Source of the DNA: Roseibium sp. Sym1
GTDB lineage: Bacteria > Pseudomonadota > Alphaproteobacteria > Rhizobiales > Stappiaceae
Reading direction: 5' to 3'
DNA length: 64,000 bases
Assembly (NCBI RefSeq): GCF_027359675.1
Contig: NZ_CP114786.1
Coordinates: forward strand, 1,492,501 to 1,556,500
A program made the position numbers and the translations under genes. Shown here one piece after another: positions 51,440-61,126 of this stretch. Each line of letters starts with the position of its first letter. Position 1 is the stretch's first letter. Below the pieces are notes generated by a model. That model had not been told where the DNA came from. It did not search any database and saw only the letters and a program-made list of their open reading frames with translations.

Positions 51440-52552
51440 ATGGGACCGTTTCCGCACAACGCACCGCCAGCCGAGATCACGCCGGAAAATCCCGCCGGCA
51501 CGGACGGCTTCGAATTCGTCGAATTCGCCCATCCGGATCCGGAAAAGCTGGATGTGCTGTTTCGCAAGATGGGCTATGTGCCGGTCGCCAGGCACAAGAG
51601 CAAGGACATCACGCTCTACCGCCAGGGCGACATCACCTATGTGCTGAACGCCGAACCAGGCAGCTTCGGCATGAAGTTCGTCGAAACCCATGGTCCGTGT
51701 GCGCCATCGATGGCGTGGCGTGTCGTCGATGCCCAAAAGGCTTTCGAGCATGCCGTTGCCAGGGGCGCGACACCCTATGAAGGCGACGACAAGACCCTGG
51801 ACGTTCCGGCCATTGTCGGCATTGGCGGCTCGCTGCTCTATTTCGTCGACACCTATGGCGACAAGGGCTCGGCCTATTCCAGGGATTTCAACTGGCTGCG
51901 CGAGTTCGACCCGAAACCGGAAGGCGTCGGCTTTTATTATCTCGACCACCTGACCCACAATGTCTATCGAGGCAACATGGACAAGTGGTGGGACTTCTAT
52001 CGCGACCTGTTCAACTTCAAGCAGATTCATTTCTTCGACATCGACGGCCGCATCACCGGCCTGGTCAGCCGGGCAATCACCAGCCCCTGCGGCAAGATCC
52101 GCATTCCGCTGAACGAATCCAAGGACGACACCAGCCAGATCGAGGAATATCTGAAGAAATACAACGGCGAAGGCATCCAGCACATCGCCGTCGGCACGGA
52201 TGACATCTATTCAAGCACCGACAAGCTGGCCGAAAACGAGCTGAAATTCATGCCCGGCCCGCCGGAGACCTATTACGAGATGTCCCACAAGCGGGTGACC
52301 GGCCACAGCGAGCCGATCGAACGCATGAAGCGCCACGGTATCCTGATCGACGGTGAAGGCGTCGTCGACGGCGGCATGACCAAGATCCTCCTGCAGATCT
52401 TCTCCAAAACCGTCATCGGTCCGATCTTCTTCGAATTCATCCAGCGCAAGGGTGATGAGGGCTTCGGGGAGGGCAATTTCCGCGCCCTGTTCGAGTCGAT
52501 CGAGGAAGACCAGATTCGACGCGGAGTGCTCAAGACCGAAGCTGCCGAGTGA
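51440..52552 (+). CDS. hppD: 4-hydroxyphenylpyruvate dioxygenase
   Basis: Non-heme iron dioxygenase converting 4-hydroxyphenylpyruvate to homogentisate in tyrosine breakdown. The 370-residue length fits. The two-domain vicinal-oxygen-chelate fold carries the 2-His-1-carboxylate triad: His in FYYLDHLTHNV (about residue 172), His in GIQHIAVGT (about residue 253) and Glu in IFFEFIQRKG (about residue 336). ATG 51440 is preferred over a TTG 9 bp upstream. No maiA, hmgA or fahA is adjacent; the divergent Lrp gene is its likely regulator. Confidence 0.95.
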   Translation: MGPFPHNAPPAEITPENPAGTDGFEFVEFAHPDPEKLDVLFRKMGYVPVARHKSKDITLYRQGDITYVLNAEPGSFGMKFVETHGPCAPSMAWRVVDAQKAFEHAVARGATPYEGDDKTLDVPAIVGIGGSLLYFVDTYGDKGSAYSRDFNWLREFDPKPEGVGFYYLDHLTHNVYRGNMDKWWDFYRDLFNFKQIHFFDIDGRITGLVSRAITSPCGKIRIPLNESKDDTSQIEEYLKKYNGEGIQHIAVGTDDIYSSTDKLAENELKFMPGPPETYYEMSHKRVTGHSEPIERMKRHGILIDGEGVVDGGMTKILLQIFSKTVIGPIFFEFIQRKGDEGFGEGNFRALFESIEEDQIRRGVLKTEAAE

Positions 52553-52575
52553 ATCCCCCTTGCCGGTTGCTTTGG

Positions 52576-52615
52576 AAGGCCGTTTTTCCGAGAGGGGAAA
52601 CGGCCTTGTTCTTTT
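52576..52615 (+). terminator. Rho-independent terminator of hppD
   Basis: AAGGCCGTTT (52576-52585) and AAACGGCCTT (52598-52607) form a perfect 10-bp stem with a 12-nt loop, followed by GTTCTTTT, 24 bp after the hppD stop. Confidence 0.88.
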
Positions 52616-52693
52616 GGAGGGCGCACAAGCATCTCGGTACTGTTTTGGTACCGGCTTGCCAATCGTACCGGCGAGTTGCCGACAATCCTCGGA

Positions 52694-52743
52694 GGTCCTC
52701 CCGGGCAAGCGCAGCGCGACCCGGGACCCACTCATTTCCAGAG
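52694..52743. repeat. Half copy of the interspersed repeat seen at 54268
   Basis: Shares AAGCGCAGCGCGA, GGGACCCA and TTTCCAGAGC, in that order and spacing, with the left half of the repeat at 54268-54413. The right half with its GATTGGGTCCC arm is missing. Confidence 0.55.
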
Positions 52744-53009
52744 CAGAATTTTTGGTACAGCAGCTCTCGCGGCAAATAGTGCGAGGCTTGTGCAAGCGGC
52801 AGCGAGAGCAGGCCGGGGCGACACCTGAGTTTGCCGTGAAGCCGCAACCAACCGGCAGCTTTCGCACTACAAAAAACCCTGCGCAGCCTGGCCCTTCTCG
52901 AGAACCCATAAAAAAACTTATGTTTTTTTGCCTCGGCAACCGCTTGAATTCATTTCGCTTTTCCGATCCGAAAAGGGTTTCTGCAGGAGTCCTCGGTCGA
53001 ATTTTTCAT

Positions 53010-53130
53010 TCGTTAAGGAAGAAGTCCGGAGGGCAAGGGTTTTACTGTCAGAGGCTGCCGAGTAGGCCCTCTGTTGCATTGTCTAAGCACAAACTTTTAT
53101 ACCTCCGCGCCCCACGCGGAGGTTTTTTTT
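53010..53130 (+). ncRNA. Candidate small RNA ending in a strong terminator
   Basis: No open frame, but a perfect terminator (53102-53130) is preceded by a CAGAGG...CCTCTG hairpin near 53050-53075. No plus-strand gene other than hppD, which has its own terminator 500 bp earlier, could use this terminator. The 5' end is unknown; I could not match it to 6S, SRP or other known RNAs. Confidence 0.35.
53102..53130 (+). terminator. Strong Rho-independent terminator without an upstream gene
   Basis: CCTCCGCG (53102-53109) and CGCGGAGG (53115-53122) with a 5-nt loop, followed by eight T. It stands just beyond the gshB stop but is in the wrong orientation to serve gshB. Confidence 0.85.
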
Positions 53131-53134
53131 GCCC

Positions 53135-54079
53135 TCAGGCCTTCACCTTCGCTTCCAGCACGTCCCAGACCATCGCCGCCACGTCCGGACCGCCGAGATT
53201 GCGGATGGCACGGATGCCGGTCGGGGCGGTGACGTTGATCTCGGTGAGCCGGCCGTCAATGACGTCGATGCCGACCAGGATAAGGCCTTTTGCCTTCAGC
53301 GACGGGCCGAGGCGGGCGCAGATATCCCGTTCGCGGTCGGTGAGGTCGCTGTCGGTCGGTGCACCGCCGCGGACCATGTTGGACCTGAGGTCGCCCGCCG
53401 CCGGCACCCGGTTGACCGCGCCGGCGAATTCGCCGTCGACCAGCAGGATTCGCTTGTCGCCGTGTTTGACGTTGGGCAGGAACTGCTGAATCACCCAGGG
53501 CTCGCGGAAGGTCGCGGCGAAGAAGTCGTAAAGCGATCCGTAGTTGAGATCGTCCTCGGTAATCCGGAACACCGCCGCGCCGCCATGGCCGAACAGCGGT
53601 TTCATGACGATGTCGCCAAATTCCTCGCGGAAGAGATCGATTTCGGCCCGGTCCTTGGTGATCAGGGTCGGCGGCATCAGGTCGGCGAATTCGGTGACGA
53701 ACAGTTTTTCCGGCGCATTGCGCACATGCATCGGATCGTTGACCACCAGCGTATCGGGGTGGATCTTTTCAAGAATATGCGTCGCGGCGATATAGGACAG
53801 ATCGAAAGGCGGATCCTGGCGCATCAGCACCACGTCCATGTCTCGCATGTTGAAACGCTGCGGCTTGTCGAAACTGAAATGCCTGCCCGTCTCGTCGCGC
53901 ACCTCGACAGGTTCCAGCGTGCAGAAGACATCGTCGCCGCGCATCGCCAGGCGGTCGGGCGTGTAGTGGTAGAGCGCGTGACCCCGCGCCTGGGCCTCCA
54001 ACATCATCGCGAAGGCGCTGTCACCGGCAATGTTGATGGTCGAGATATGGTCCATCTGGACCGCAACTTTCAAAGCCAT
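53135..54079 (-). CDS. gshB: Glutathione synthetase
   Basis: ATP-grasp ligase joining gamma-glutamylcysteine and glycine, 314 residues. [21 protein letters not shown] opens the N-terminal domain; [19 protein letters not shown], the ATP-grasp [20 protein letters not shown], and metal ligands in [23 protein letters not shown] (split by strand ends) are all present. The start MALKVAVQ has GGGAG upstream. No partner gene is adjacent; gshA is not in the window. Confidence 0.95.
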   Translation of the reverse strand: MALKVAVQMDHISTINIAGDSAFAMMLEAQARGHALYHYTPDRLAMRGDDVFCTLEPVEVRDETGRHFSFDKPQRFNMRDMDVVLMRQDPPFDLSYIAATHILEKIHPDTLVVNDPMHVRNAPEKLFVTEFADLMPPTLITKDRAEIDLFREEFGDIVMKPLFGHGGAAVFRITEDDLNYGSLYDFFAATFREPWVIQQFLPNVKHGDKRILLVDGEFAGAVNRVPAAGDLRSNMVRGGAPTDSDLTDRERDICARLGPSLKAKGLILVGIDVIDGRLTEINVTAPTGIRAIRNLGGPDVAAMVWDVLEAKVKA

Positions 54080-54267
54080 GAGGCAACTCCCGGCGGGCGG
54101 CACGTCACGGGTGCCATTGGGATTTCAGAACGGTTGGTCCAGATATGCGGTGCGGGTGGGCGAATGTCCAGAGGGGGCGGGCCTTGAGAAGCGTGTCAGC
54201 CTTGTGATCAGGGCCGTCTATCCGCTTGAGGTGCCCATATGGCATTGACTTTTTCCAAACCCACCGA

Positions 54268-54413
54268 GGTCATCCCCGACGAGCGCAGCGCGATCGGGGA
54301 CCCAATCGTTTCCAGAGCGTGCGCTTAGGGATCTTCGCCGTACCGCACTCCATTTCCTAATAGTCTGATTTGCGGAGCGGTGGATTGGGTCCCGGCTCGA
54401 GGCCGGGATGACC
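54268..54413. repeat. 146-bp interspersed repeat with nested inverted repeats
   Basis: The outer arms GGTCATCCC / GGGATGACC (54268-54276, 54405-54413) enclose inner arms GGGACCCAATC / GATTGGGTCCC (54297-54307, 54383-54393), and each side forms its own hairpin (CCCCGA...TCGGGG; CCCGG...CCGGG). Non-coding and part of the otherwise empty 417-bp gap between gshB and moeB. A related half copy is at 52694. Confidence 0.75.
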
Positions 54414-54496
54414 GCAGGAGAAGGGGCGCTTGTGGTGGTTCAATCAAAGGCCCGTAAAACACAGATCGTCGGCCTTATACCAATGTCCGATCAGGC

Positions 54497-55300
54497 TCAC
54501 GCCTCTTCGAGCAGCTCCGTCCAGCTCTTCGGATTGTCGCCGTTGAGCGGGTTCTTCGGGGACCGCCTGTAGCGAATGGTTTCCATGCGGAAGGTGCGGG
54601 CGTCAAACAGGATCATGCGGCCGACCAGGCTCTCGCCGGTGCCGGTCAGTTCCTTGATCACCTCCATCGCCTGCATGGCGCCGATGATGCCGGTGAGCGC
54701 GCCAAGCACCCCGGCCTGCTCGCAGGTCGGCAGCAAGCCGTCGCGCGGCTTTTGCGGGAACAGGCAGCGATAGGTCGGGTTCGCCTCCCCGGCTTCATTG
54801 GTCTCGAACGGTTTCAGCGTGGTGATCGAGCCGTCGAACTGGCCGACGGCGGCGGTCACCAGCGGTTTTTGCGCGTAGAAACAGGCGTCCGAGACCAGGT
54901 AGCGGGTGTCGAAATTGTCCGAGCCGTCGACCACCAGGTCGTAGTTCGAGACCAGGGCCATGGCGTTGTGACCCGCGATCCGGGTCGGATGCGGCTCGAC
55001 AATGACATTGGGATTGAGGCGGGCAATCGCTTCCGCGGCGCTGGCGACCTTGGGCTCGCCAAGCTGGTCGGTGTCGTGGATCACCTGGCGCTGCAGGTTC
55101 GACAGCGACACCGTGTCATCGTCGACAATGCCGAGCGTGCCGATGCCCGCTGCCGCCAGGTATTGCAGCACCGGCGCGCCGAGGCCGCCGGCGCCGATCA
55201 CCAGCACCCGGGCCTTTTTCAGCTTCTGCTGCCCGGCCCCGCCGATGTCCTGCATGACGATGTGGCGGGCGTAACGTTCCAGTTCGGCGGGGGAGAGCAT
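54497..55300 (-). CDS. moeB: Molybdopterin-synthase adenylyltransferase MoeB (HesA/MoeB/ThiF family)
   Basis: E1-like enzyme of 267 residues that adenylates the C-terminus of MoaD (or ThiS). RYARHIVMQDIGGAGQQKL at the N-terminus, the nucleotide loop GAGGLGAPVLQYLAAAG (residues 37-53), DDDTVSLSNLQRQ and VDGSDNFDTRYLVSDAC match the family, as does the TCEQAGVLGALTGI segment. No rhodanese tail. Monocistronic; 53 bp separate it from hrcA upstream on the same strand. Confidence 0.9.
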   Translation of the reverse strand: MLSPAELERYARHIVMQDIGGAGQQKLKKARVLVIGAGGLGAPVLQYLAAAGIGTLGIVDDDTVSLSNLQRQVIHDTDQLGEPKVASAAEAIARLNPNVIVEPHPTRIAGHNAMALVSNYDLVVDGSDNFDTRYLVSDACFYAQKPLVTAAVGQFDGSITTLKPFETNEAGEANPTYRCLFPQKPRDGLLPTCEQAGVLGALTGIIGAMQAMEVIKELTGTGESLVGRMILFDARTFRMETIRYRRSPKNPLNGDNPKSWTELLEEA

Positions 55301-55353
55301 TCTTTTTCCTGCTAAATGGTTTCGGCGGCACGACGTTGATCTGGATCCGTCAC

Positions 55354-56403
55354 CTAACCCAACACCCGGCTGACCAGCCGGGCGGTGTAGTCCACCATCG
55401 GGATGACGCGGGCGTAGTTCAGCCGCGTCGGGCCGATGACGCCAAGCACGCCGACGATGCGCTGGTTGCTGTCCCGGTAGGGTGAGACCACCAGCGAGGA
55501 GCCCGAGAGCGAAAAGAGGTTGTTTTCCGAACCGATGAAGATGCGGACGCCATCGCCCTTTTCGGCAAGGCCCAGAAGCTGGATGAGTTCCTTCTTGTTT
55601 TCCAGGTCGTCGAACAGGAGGCGGATGCGCTCGAGATCCTCGGCCGCTTCCAGGTCGGTCAGAAGATTGGAGCGGCCGCGCACGATCAGCGTGCCGGGAT
55701 CGCTCGCGCTTTCGCCGCCCCAGACGGCAAGGCCCGTGTTGATCACTTTCTGGCTGAGCTGGTCGAGTTCGGCCTGGTCCGCATCGCGCACCTTCTCCAG
55801 TTCTGAGCGGATTTCCGACAGTGTCTTTCCCTGGATCTGGGCGTTCAGGTAGTTCGAGGCCTCGACCAGCGCCGAGGCCGGCAGGTTCGCCGGCAGTTCC
55901 AGGACACGGTTCTCCACCGAACCGTCATCGCTGACCATGACCACCAGGGCCTTTTGCGGTTCGATGCGCACGAACTCGATGTGTTTCAGGCGCATGTCGG
56001 TCTTGTGGGTCAGCACGACGCCGGCGCCCATGGACAGGCCCGACAGCATCTGGCTGGCCTCGGTCAGCACCTGTTCGGCCGAGTTGGCCCGCTGGGACGC
56101 CCGCACCTGGACGTCGATCTGGCGCCGCTCCTCCTGGGTGAGGTCACCGACCTCCAGCAGGGCATCGACGAAGAAGCGCAACCCGATCTCTGTCGGCAGG
56201 CGGCCCGCACTGGTATGCGGCGAATGCAGAAGCCCCATATGCTCCAGGTCCGACATCACGTTGCGGACCGAGGCCGGGGACAGGGACATGGCCAGGTTGC
56301 GCGACACGTTGCGCGATCCGACCGGTTCGCCGGTCTCGAGATAGGTCTCGACGATGGCGCGGAAGATTTCTCTGGATCTCTTGTCGAGGTCACTCAGGCT
56401 CAA
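55354..56403 (-). CDS. hrcA: Heat-inducible transcription repressor HrcA
   Basis: Repressor of CIRCE-controlled chaperone genes, 349 residues. Winged helix: [20 protein letters not shown] followed by [20 protein letters not shown], then [17 protein letters not shown]; the GAF-like effector/dimer domain ends [22 protein letters not shown] start at 56403 ([10 protein letters not shown]) is preferred because GGAGA lies 8 nt upstream; the ATG at 56460 adds a cysteine-rich extension without a ribosome binding site. Divergent from rph, as is common in Rhizobiales; no CIRCE element is visible here. Confidence 0.94.
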   Translation of the reverse strand: MSLSDLDKRSREIFRAIVETYLETGEPVGSRNVSRNLAMSLSPASVRNVMSDLEHMGLLHSPHTSAGRLPTEIGLRFFVDALLEVGDLTQEERRQIDVQVRASQRANSAEQVLTEASQMLSGLSMGAGVVLTHKTDMRLKHIEFVRIEPQKALVVMVSDDGSVENRVLELPANLPASALVEASNYLNAQIQGKTLSEIRSELEKVRDADQAELDQLSQKVINTGLAVWGGESASDPGTLIVRGRSNLLTDLEAAEDLERIRLLFDDLENKKELIQLLGLAEKGDGVRIFIGSENNLFSLSGSSLVVSPYRDSNQRIVGVLGVIGPTRLNYARVIPMVDYTARLVSRVLG

Positions 56404-56599
56404 GGCTCGGGTCTCCGTTGGACAGGCACCGCATCGGGGCCCGCAGCAATTCCACCCCAAGATATAGGCGCAAAACAGTGTCCGCGTGAAGTATCGCCTT
56501 TCCGGGCCTTTACGCCGATGGAAGTTGAGGTCTACAAGGCCTCAACGAACACACTGGAAACTGCGGTTTCCGCCTGATCCAAGGTTGAAAGGGATTTCA

Positions 56600-57313
56600 A
56601 TGCGTCCGTCCAAACGCGCCGCCGACGAACTTCGTGCCGTCACCCTCGAGCGTGGTGTGTCCAAACATGCCGAAGGGTCCTGCCTGGTCAAGTTCGGCGA
56701 CACCCATGTCCTGTGCACCGCCAGCCTGGAGGAGCGGGTGCCGCCATGGCTGCGCGGCCAGAACCGGGGCTGGGTGACCGCCGAATACGGCATGCTGCCC
56801 CGCGCCACCGGCGACCGCATGCGCCGCGAGGCCACCGCCGGCAAGCAGTCCGGCCGGACCCAGGAGATCCAGCGCCTGATCGGCCGCTCCCTGCGCGCCG
56901 TTGTCGACCTGCAGGCCCTCGGTGAAGCCCAGATCAGCATCGACTGCGACGTCATCCAGGCCGATGGCGGCACCCGGACCGCCGCGATCACCGGCGCCTG
57001 GGTGGCGCTGCGCGACTGCGTCGAATGGATGAAGGCGCGCGACATGGTCAAGGCCAATGTCCTGAAGGACCATATCGCGGCGATCTCCTGCGGCATTTAC
57101 GAAGGCGCCCCGGTCCTCGACCTGGACTACGCCGAGGACAGCACCGCCGAAACGGATGCCAATTTTGTCATGACGGGCTCCGGCGGCATCGTCGAGATCC
57201 AGGGCACCGCCGAAGGCGCACCGTTCTCCGAAGACGAGTTCAATCAGCTTCTGGGCCTTGCCAAGACCGGCATCGGCCGCCTGGTCGACCTCCAGAAGAT
57301 GGCCATTCTGTAA
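56600..57313 (+). CDS. rph: Ribonuclease PH
   Basis: Phosphorolytic 3'-5' exoribonuclease that trims tRNA 3' ends, 237 residues. [32 protein letters not shown], the phosphate-binding [20 protein letters not shown] and catalytic-site [18 protein letters not shown] are all intact. The start follows AAAGGGA. It begins the rph-rdgB-hemW run, with 12 bp before rdgB. Confidence 0.97.
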   Translation: MRPSKRAADELRAVTLERGVSKHAEGSCLVKFGDTHVLCTASLEERVPPWLRGQNRGWVTAEYGMLPRATGDRMRREATAGKQSGRTQEIQRLIGRSLRAVVDLQALGEAQISIDCDVIQADGGTRTAAITGAWVALRDCVEWMKARDMVKANVLKDHIAAISCGIYEGAPVLDLDYAEDSTAETDANFVMTGSGGIVEIQGTAEGAPFSEDEFNQLLGLAKTGIGRLVDLQKMAIL

Positions 57314-57325
57314 AGGAAGCGCTCC

Positions 57326-57967
57326 ATGAGCCACCGCACGCTGGACCCCGGCAAGCTTGTCGTTGCCAGCCACAACAAGGGCAAGATCCGCGAGATCAAC
57401 GAGTTGCTGCAGCCCTACGGTTTCGACGTGGTGTCCGCGGGTGACCTCGACCTGCCGGAACCGGACGAGACCGGCCTGACCTTCGAGGCGAATGCCTCGC
57501 TGAAGGCGCAGGCGGCCGCCAGGGCGTCCGGGTTTCCGGCGCTGGCCGATGACAGCGGCTTCTGCGTGGCCGCCCTCGGCGGCGATCCCGGAATCTATTC
57601 GGCCAGGTGGGCCGGACCGGACAAGGATTTCGCCATGGCGATGCGCACCGTCGAGGAAAAGCTGCAAGCGGCCGGCGCGACCGACGACGCCCGGCGCCGG
57701 GGCTCTTTCGTGGCGGTGCTGTGCCTGGCCTGGCCGGACGGCCATGAGGAATATTTCCGGGGCGAGGTCGAGGGCCAGGTCGTCTGGCCGCCCCGCGGCA
57801 CGCAGGGCTTCGGCTATGACCCGATGTTCCAGCCGGACGGGCACGCGCGCACATTCGGCGAAATGAGTTCGGAAGAAAAACACGGCTGGGGCAAGGATAC
57901 TCCCGCCCTGTCGCACCGCTCCCGGGCCTTTGAAATATTCGCGGCCGGGTGCCTGGAAGGAAACTGA
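57326..57967 (+). CDS. rdgB: RdgB/HAM1 family XTP/dITP pyrophosphatase
   Basis: House-cleaning nucleotide pyrophosphatase that removes dITP and XTP, 213 residues. [18 protein letters not shown] binds the substrate phosphates, [14 protein letters not shown] and [16 protein letters not shown] supply metal ligands, and the C-terminal GFGYDPMF and LSHRSRAF motifs close the base pocket. Second gene of the rph operon, ending 2 bp before the hemW start. Confidence 0.97.
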   Translation: MSHRTLDPGKLVVASHNKGKIREINELLQPYGFDVVSAGDLDLPEPDETGLTFEANASLKAQAAARASGFPALADDSGFCVAALGGDPGIYSARWAGPDKDFAMAMRTVEEKLQAAGATDDARRRGSFVAVLCLAWPDGHEEYFRGEVEGQVVWPPRGTQGFGYDPMFQPDGHARTFGEMSSEEKHGWGKDTPALSHRSRAFEIFAAGCLEGN

Positions 57968-57969
57968 AC

Positions 57970-59133
57970 GTGACGTCGCAAGGGGCAACCGAAGGCGGTT
58001 TCGGCATTTATGTGCATTGGCCGTTCTGCGCGGCCAAATGCCCGTATTGCGACTTCAATTCCCATGTCCGCCACCAGCCCGTCGACCAGGCCCGGTTTGC
58101 CGCCGCGTTCGAACGGGAGCTGGCCTATTTCGCCGATCTCACCAGGGGCAAGACGGTTCAATCCGTGTTCCTGGGCGGCGGCACGCCCTCCCTGATGGAG
58201 CCGGCGACGGTCGAGCGCATCCTGGCCGCCATTTCCGGCCACTGGTCCATGGACGAGGCCGTGGAAATCTCCATGGAAGCCAATCCGTCCTCGGTCGAGG
58301 CGGAGCGGTTTCGCGGCTACCGTGCCGCCGGCGTCAACCGGGTGTCCCTTGGTGTCCAGTCCCTCATCGACACGGATCTGAAACTGCTGGGCCGCCTTCA
58401 TGACGCCCGGACCGCGCGCAAGGCCGTCGAAACCGCACGGGAAACGTTCCCGCGGCTGTCCTTCGACCTGATCTACGCGCGGCCGGGCCAGACGCTTGCG
58501 GGTTGGGAACAGGAGCTGCGGGAGGCCATCGCGCTGGCGGCCGATCACCTGTCGCTCTACCAGCTGACCATCGAGGAAGGCACACCTTTCTACACGCTGT
58601 ACCATGCCGGCAAACTGAAGATGCCGGACCCGGAGCTCGGCGCGCAATTCTACGAACTGACCCAGGACGTTACGGCCGCCGCGGGTCTGCCGGCCTATGA
58701 GGTCTCCAACCATGCCCGGCCGGGCGCGGAATGCCGCCACAACCTGGTCTACTGGCGCTATGGCGATTACGTCGGTGTCGGCCCCGGCGCCCATGGCCGC
58801 CTGACCGTCGGCGTCAACCGGCTGGCGGCATCCACCGAGCGCCATCCGGAGACCTGGCTGGAAAATGTCGAGCATCACGGCCACGCCATGATCGAGAATG
58901 CCGGCCTGTCGGAGGAGGAACAGGGCGACGAATTCCTGCTCATGGGCCTGCGCCTGAGCGAGGGCATCGACCTGAAACGCTACGAGCGCTATGCTCACAG
59001 GAGCGTCGATCCGCTCCGTCTGAACGCACTTTTGGAACATGGCATGGTGGAAGAACTCGGGGAAAACCGCATTCGGGCAACACGCGACGGTTTTTTTGTG
59101 CTCGATGCGGTGGTCGCCGATCTGGCCGCCTGA
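57970..59133 (+). CDS. hemW: Radical SAM heme chaperone HemW
   Basis: HemN-like radical SAM protein of 387 residues. The [4Fe-4S] motif is in HWPFCAAKCPYCDF (CxxxCxxC), followed by SVFLGGGTPSLM and SMEANPSS. It lacks the N-terminal extension of HemN (coproporphyrinogen dehydrogenase), so it is assigned as HemW, which inserts heme into proteins. The GTG start at 57970 follows AAGGAAA; the ATG at 57949 would overlap rdgB. Third gene of the operon. Confidence 0.93.
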   Translation: MTSQGATEGGFGIYVHWPFCAAKCPYCDFNSHVRHQPVDQARFAAAFERELAYFADLTRGKTVQSVFLGGGTPSLMEPATVERILAAISGHWSMDEAVEISMEANPSSVEAERFRGYRAAGVNRVSLGVQSLIDTDLKLLGRLHDARTARKAVETARETFPRLSFDLIYARPGQTLAGWEQELREAIALAADHLSLYQLTIEEGTPFYTLYHAGKLKMPDPELGAQFYELTQDVTAAAGLPAYEVSNHARPGAECRHNLVYWRYGDYVGVGPGAHGRLTVGVNRLAASTERHPETWLENVEHHGHAMIENAGLSEEEQGDEFLLMGLRLSEGIDLKRYERYAHRSVDPLRLNALLEHGMVEELGENRIRATRDGFFVLDAVVADLAA

Positions 59134-59194
59134 CGCGGCACGCTTCATCGTTAAAATAATGCTACCAAGTTGATTAAATTGTTTTATCCAGCCT

Positions 59195-59322
59195 TGTGCA
59201 TTGCACAGTGTTTTGGCGGGAAAATGTCTTTTGCCGCAGTCCTCGGCAGTTAGGAGCGGTTTCAAATAACAATTAGCAGTATTGCGAGCGGCATCAGGCC
59301 TAGCTATCCTGTTGCGATGCAA
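59195..59322. promoter_or_regulatory. TGC/GCA palindromes upstream of phaZ
   Basis: TGTGCA-T-TGCACA (59195-59207) and TTGC-GAT-GCAA (59312-59322) lie in the 282-bp leader of the PHB depolymerase gene. TGC...GCA palindromes are the kind of site described for PhaR, the PHB-responsive repressor of alphaproteobacteria; assignment is from resemblance only. Confidence 0.4.
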
Positions 59323-59415
59323 TAGATGGTGAAAATAACAAAGAGCCGCAAAATCATGTTTACGAAATTTGCCAATGGAGCGGCCACTGGATTGTTCAAC
59401 CAAGGAGAGACGTCT

Positions 59416-60978
59416 TTGCCGTTCTATCACCTTTATGAGTTGAACCACGCAGCCATGGCGCCCTTCCGGGCCATGGCCGACATGACACGGCTCTATTTCC
59501 AAAACCCCCTCAATCCCTTGACCCATACCAGCTACGGGCGGTCCATTGCCGCCGGCTGCGAGGTCCTGGAGCGCACGACGCGGCGCTACGGCAAGCCGGA
59601 ATTCGGCCTGAAGGAAACGACCGTCAGCGGCGTGCGTGTTCCCGTTCGCGAGGTTTGCGTCTGGGACCGGCCGTTCTGCGACCTGATCCATTTCGAGCGT
59701 GGCGTGACCTCGCACCGCAACGATCCCAAGATCCTGATCGTCGCGCCCATGTCCGGCCACTACGCGACCCTGCTGCGCGGCACGGTCGAGGCGTTGCTGC
59801 CCTACGCGGATGTCTACATCACCGACTGGATCGATGCGCGCATGGTGCCCATCCAGGACGGCAAGTTCGATCTGGACGACTACATCGACTACATCATCTC
59901 GATGTTGCACTTCCTCGGGCCCGATGCCCATGTGCTTGGCGTGTGCCAGCCCTCCGTGCCCGTGCTCGCCGCCGTCGCGGTGATGGAGGACCGTGAAGAT
60001 CCTTATGTCCCGGCCACCATGACGCTGATGGGCGGCCCGATCGACACCCGCGTCGCGCCGACGGCGGTCAACGATCTCGCCGTCAACAAGGGCATCGACT
60101 GGTTCAAGAACAACGTCGTCATGAAAGTGCCCTTCCCGCATCCGGGTTTCATGCGGGACGTCTATCCGGGCTTCCTGCAGCTGTCCGGGTTCATGAGCAT
60201 GAACCTCGACCGGCACATGACCGCGCACCGGGAGTTCTTCCAGCACCTGGTGGAAGGCGACGGCGACAACGCCGAGAAACACCGCGATTTCTACGACGAA
60301 TATCTCGCCGTGATGGACCTGACCGCCGAGTTCTATCTGCAGACCGTGGAAACCGTGTTCATCGATCACGCCCTGCCGAACGGGACGATGACCCACAACG
60401 GCCGTCTGGTGGATTGCTCCAGGATCACCCGCACCGCGCTTCTGACGGTGGAGGGCGAGAAGGACGACATCACCGGACGTGGCCAGACCAAGGCCGCCCA
60501 CGCGTTGTGCACCAATCTCGCGGACGACATGAAGGCCCATTACGAGCAGCCGAATGTCGGCCATTACGGCGTCTTCAACGGCTCGCGCTGGCGGTCGGAA
60601 ATTGCCCCGCGCGTGATGGATTTCATCCGTTCGAACCGCACGGACCTGCCGCGCAACACGGCCAGGCCCGCTCCGTCGAAGGTGGAGGCTCCCGCGCCCA
60701 AGCCGGCAAAGACAGCCGCGAAAAGCGCCGCCGGACCGCTGGAAAGCATCCTCCTGGTCAAGCCGGACGGCGTCGCGGACGATCTGAAGGCCATCAGCGG
60801 TGTCGGCCCCAAGCTGGAATCGGCGCTCAACGAGGCCGGTATCTTCCATTACTGGCAGATTGCCGGGCTGACGGCGGAGCAGATCGAGGCCCTGGACTCC
60901 AAGCTCGACTTCCGCGGCCGCATCGCCCGGGACAACTGGATCGAACAGGCCCGCCAGCTCTCCGAAACGGTGAGCTGA
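59416..60978 (+). CDS. phaZ: Intracellular PHB depolymerase PhaZ with C-terminal helix-hairpin-helix domain
   Basis: Alpha/beta hydrolase that mobilises stored polyhydroxybutyrate, 520 residues. The N-terminus PFYHLYELNHAAMAPFRAMA matches intracellular PhaZ proteins; nucleophile Cys177 is in LGVCQPSVPVLA, and the His of NVGHYGVF (about residue 380) completes the site. An Ala/Pro/Lys-rich linker (about 415-440) leads to a 60-residue helix-hairpin-helix domain (DLKAISGVGPKLESALNEAG, then WQIAGLTAEQIEALD), like that appended to some NuoE proteins. A TTG start is preferred: AGGAGA is 7 nt upstream and homology starts there. ATG codons at 59326 and 59356 are in frame but poor. Confidence 0.88.
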   Translation: MPFYHLYELNHAAMAPFRAMADMTRLYFQNPLNPLTHTSYGRSIAAGCEVLERTTRRYGKPEFGLKETTVSGVRVPVREVCVWDRPFCDLIHFERGVTSHRNDPKILIVAPMSGHYATLLRGTVEALLPYADVYITDWIDARMVPIQDGKFDLDDYIDYIISMLHFLGPDAHVLGVCQPSVPVLAAVAVMEDREDPYVPATMTLMGGPIDTRVAPTAVNDLAVNKGIDWFKNNVVMKVPFPHPGFMRDVYPGFLQLSGFMSMNLDRHMTAHREFFQHLVEGDGDNAEKHRDFYDEYLAVMDLTAEFYLQTVETVFIDHALPNGTMTHNGRLVDCSRITRTALLTVEGEKDDITGRGQTKAAHALCTNLADDMKAHYEQPNVGHYGVFNGSRWRSEIAPRVMDFIRSNRTDLPRNTARPAPSKVEAPAPKPAKTAAKSAAGPLESILLVKPDGVADDLKAISGVGPKLESALNEAGIFHYWQIAGLTAEQIEALDSKLDFRGRIARDNWIEQARQLSETVS

Positions 60979-61126
60979 CCGGTTGGTTTGTGGGTGCCCG
61001 TGACGGGCACCCATAACTTGCCTCCGAAAGTCCGGTTTTTTTGTCGCGGTCCGGCCGACGCTATTGATTCCCGGCATTGGGGCCAATACAAGAACCGGTC
61101 AGACAGCGAGGCCGGAGGTTTCTTTA

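Noticed and set aside
56404..56599. CIRCE element in the hrcA-rph gap
   Set aside because: The TTAGCACTC-N9-GAGTGCTAA pattern is not present; HrcA targets are presumably elsewhere (groESL).
57814..61086. A 1090-codon minus-strand open frame
   Set aside because: It is antisense to hemW and phaZ. High G+C gives long spurious frames; composition and lack of motifs show it is not coding.
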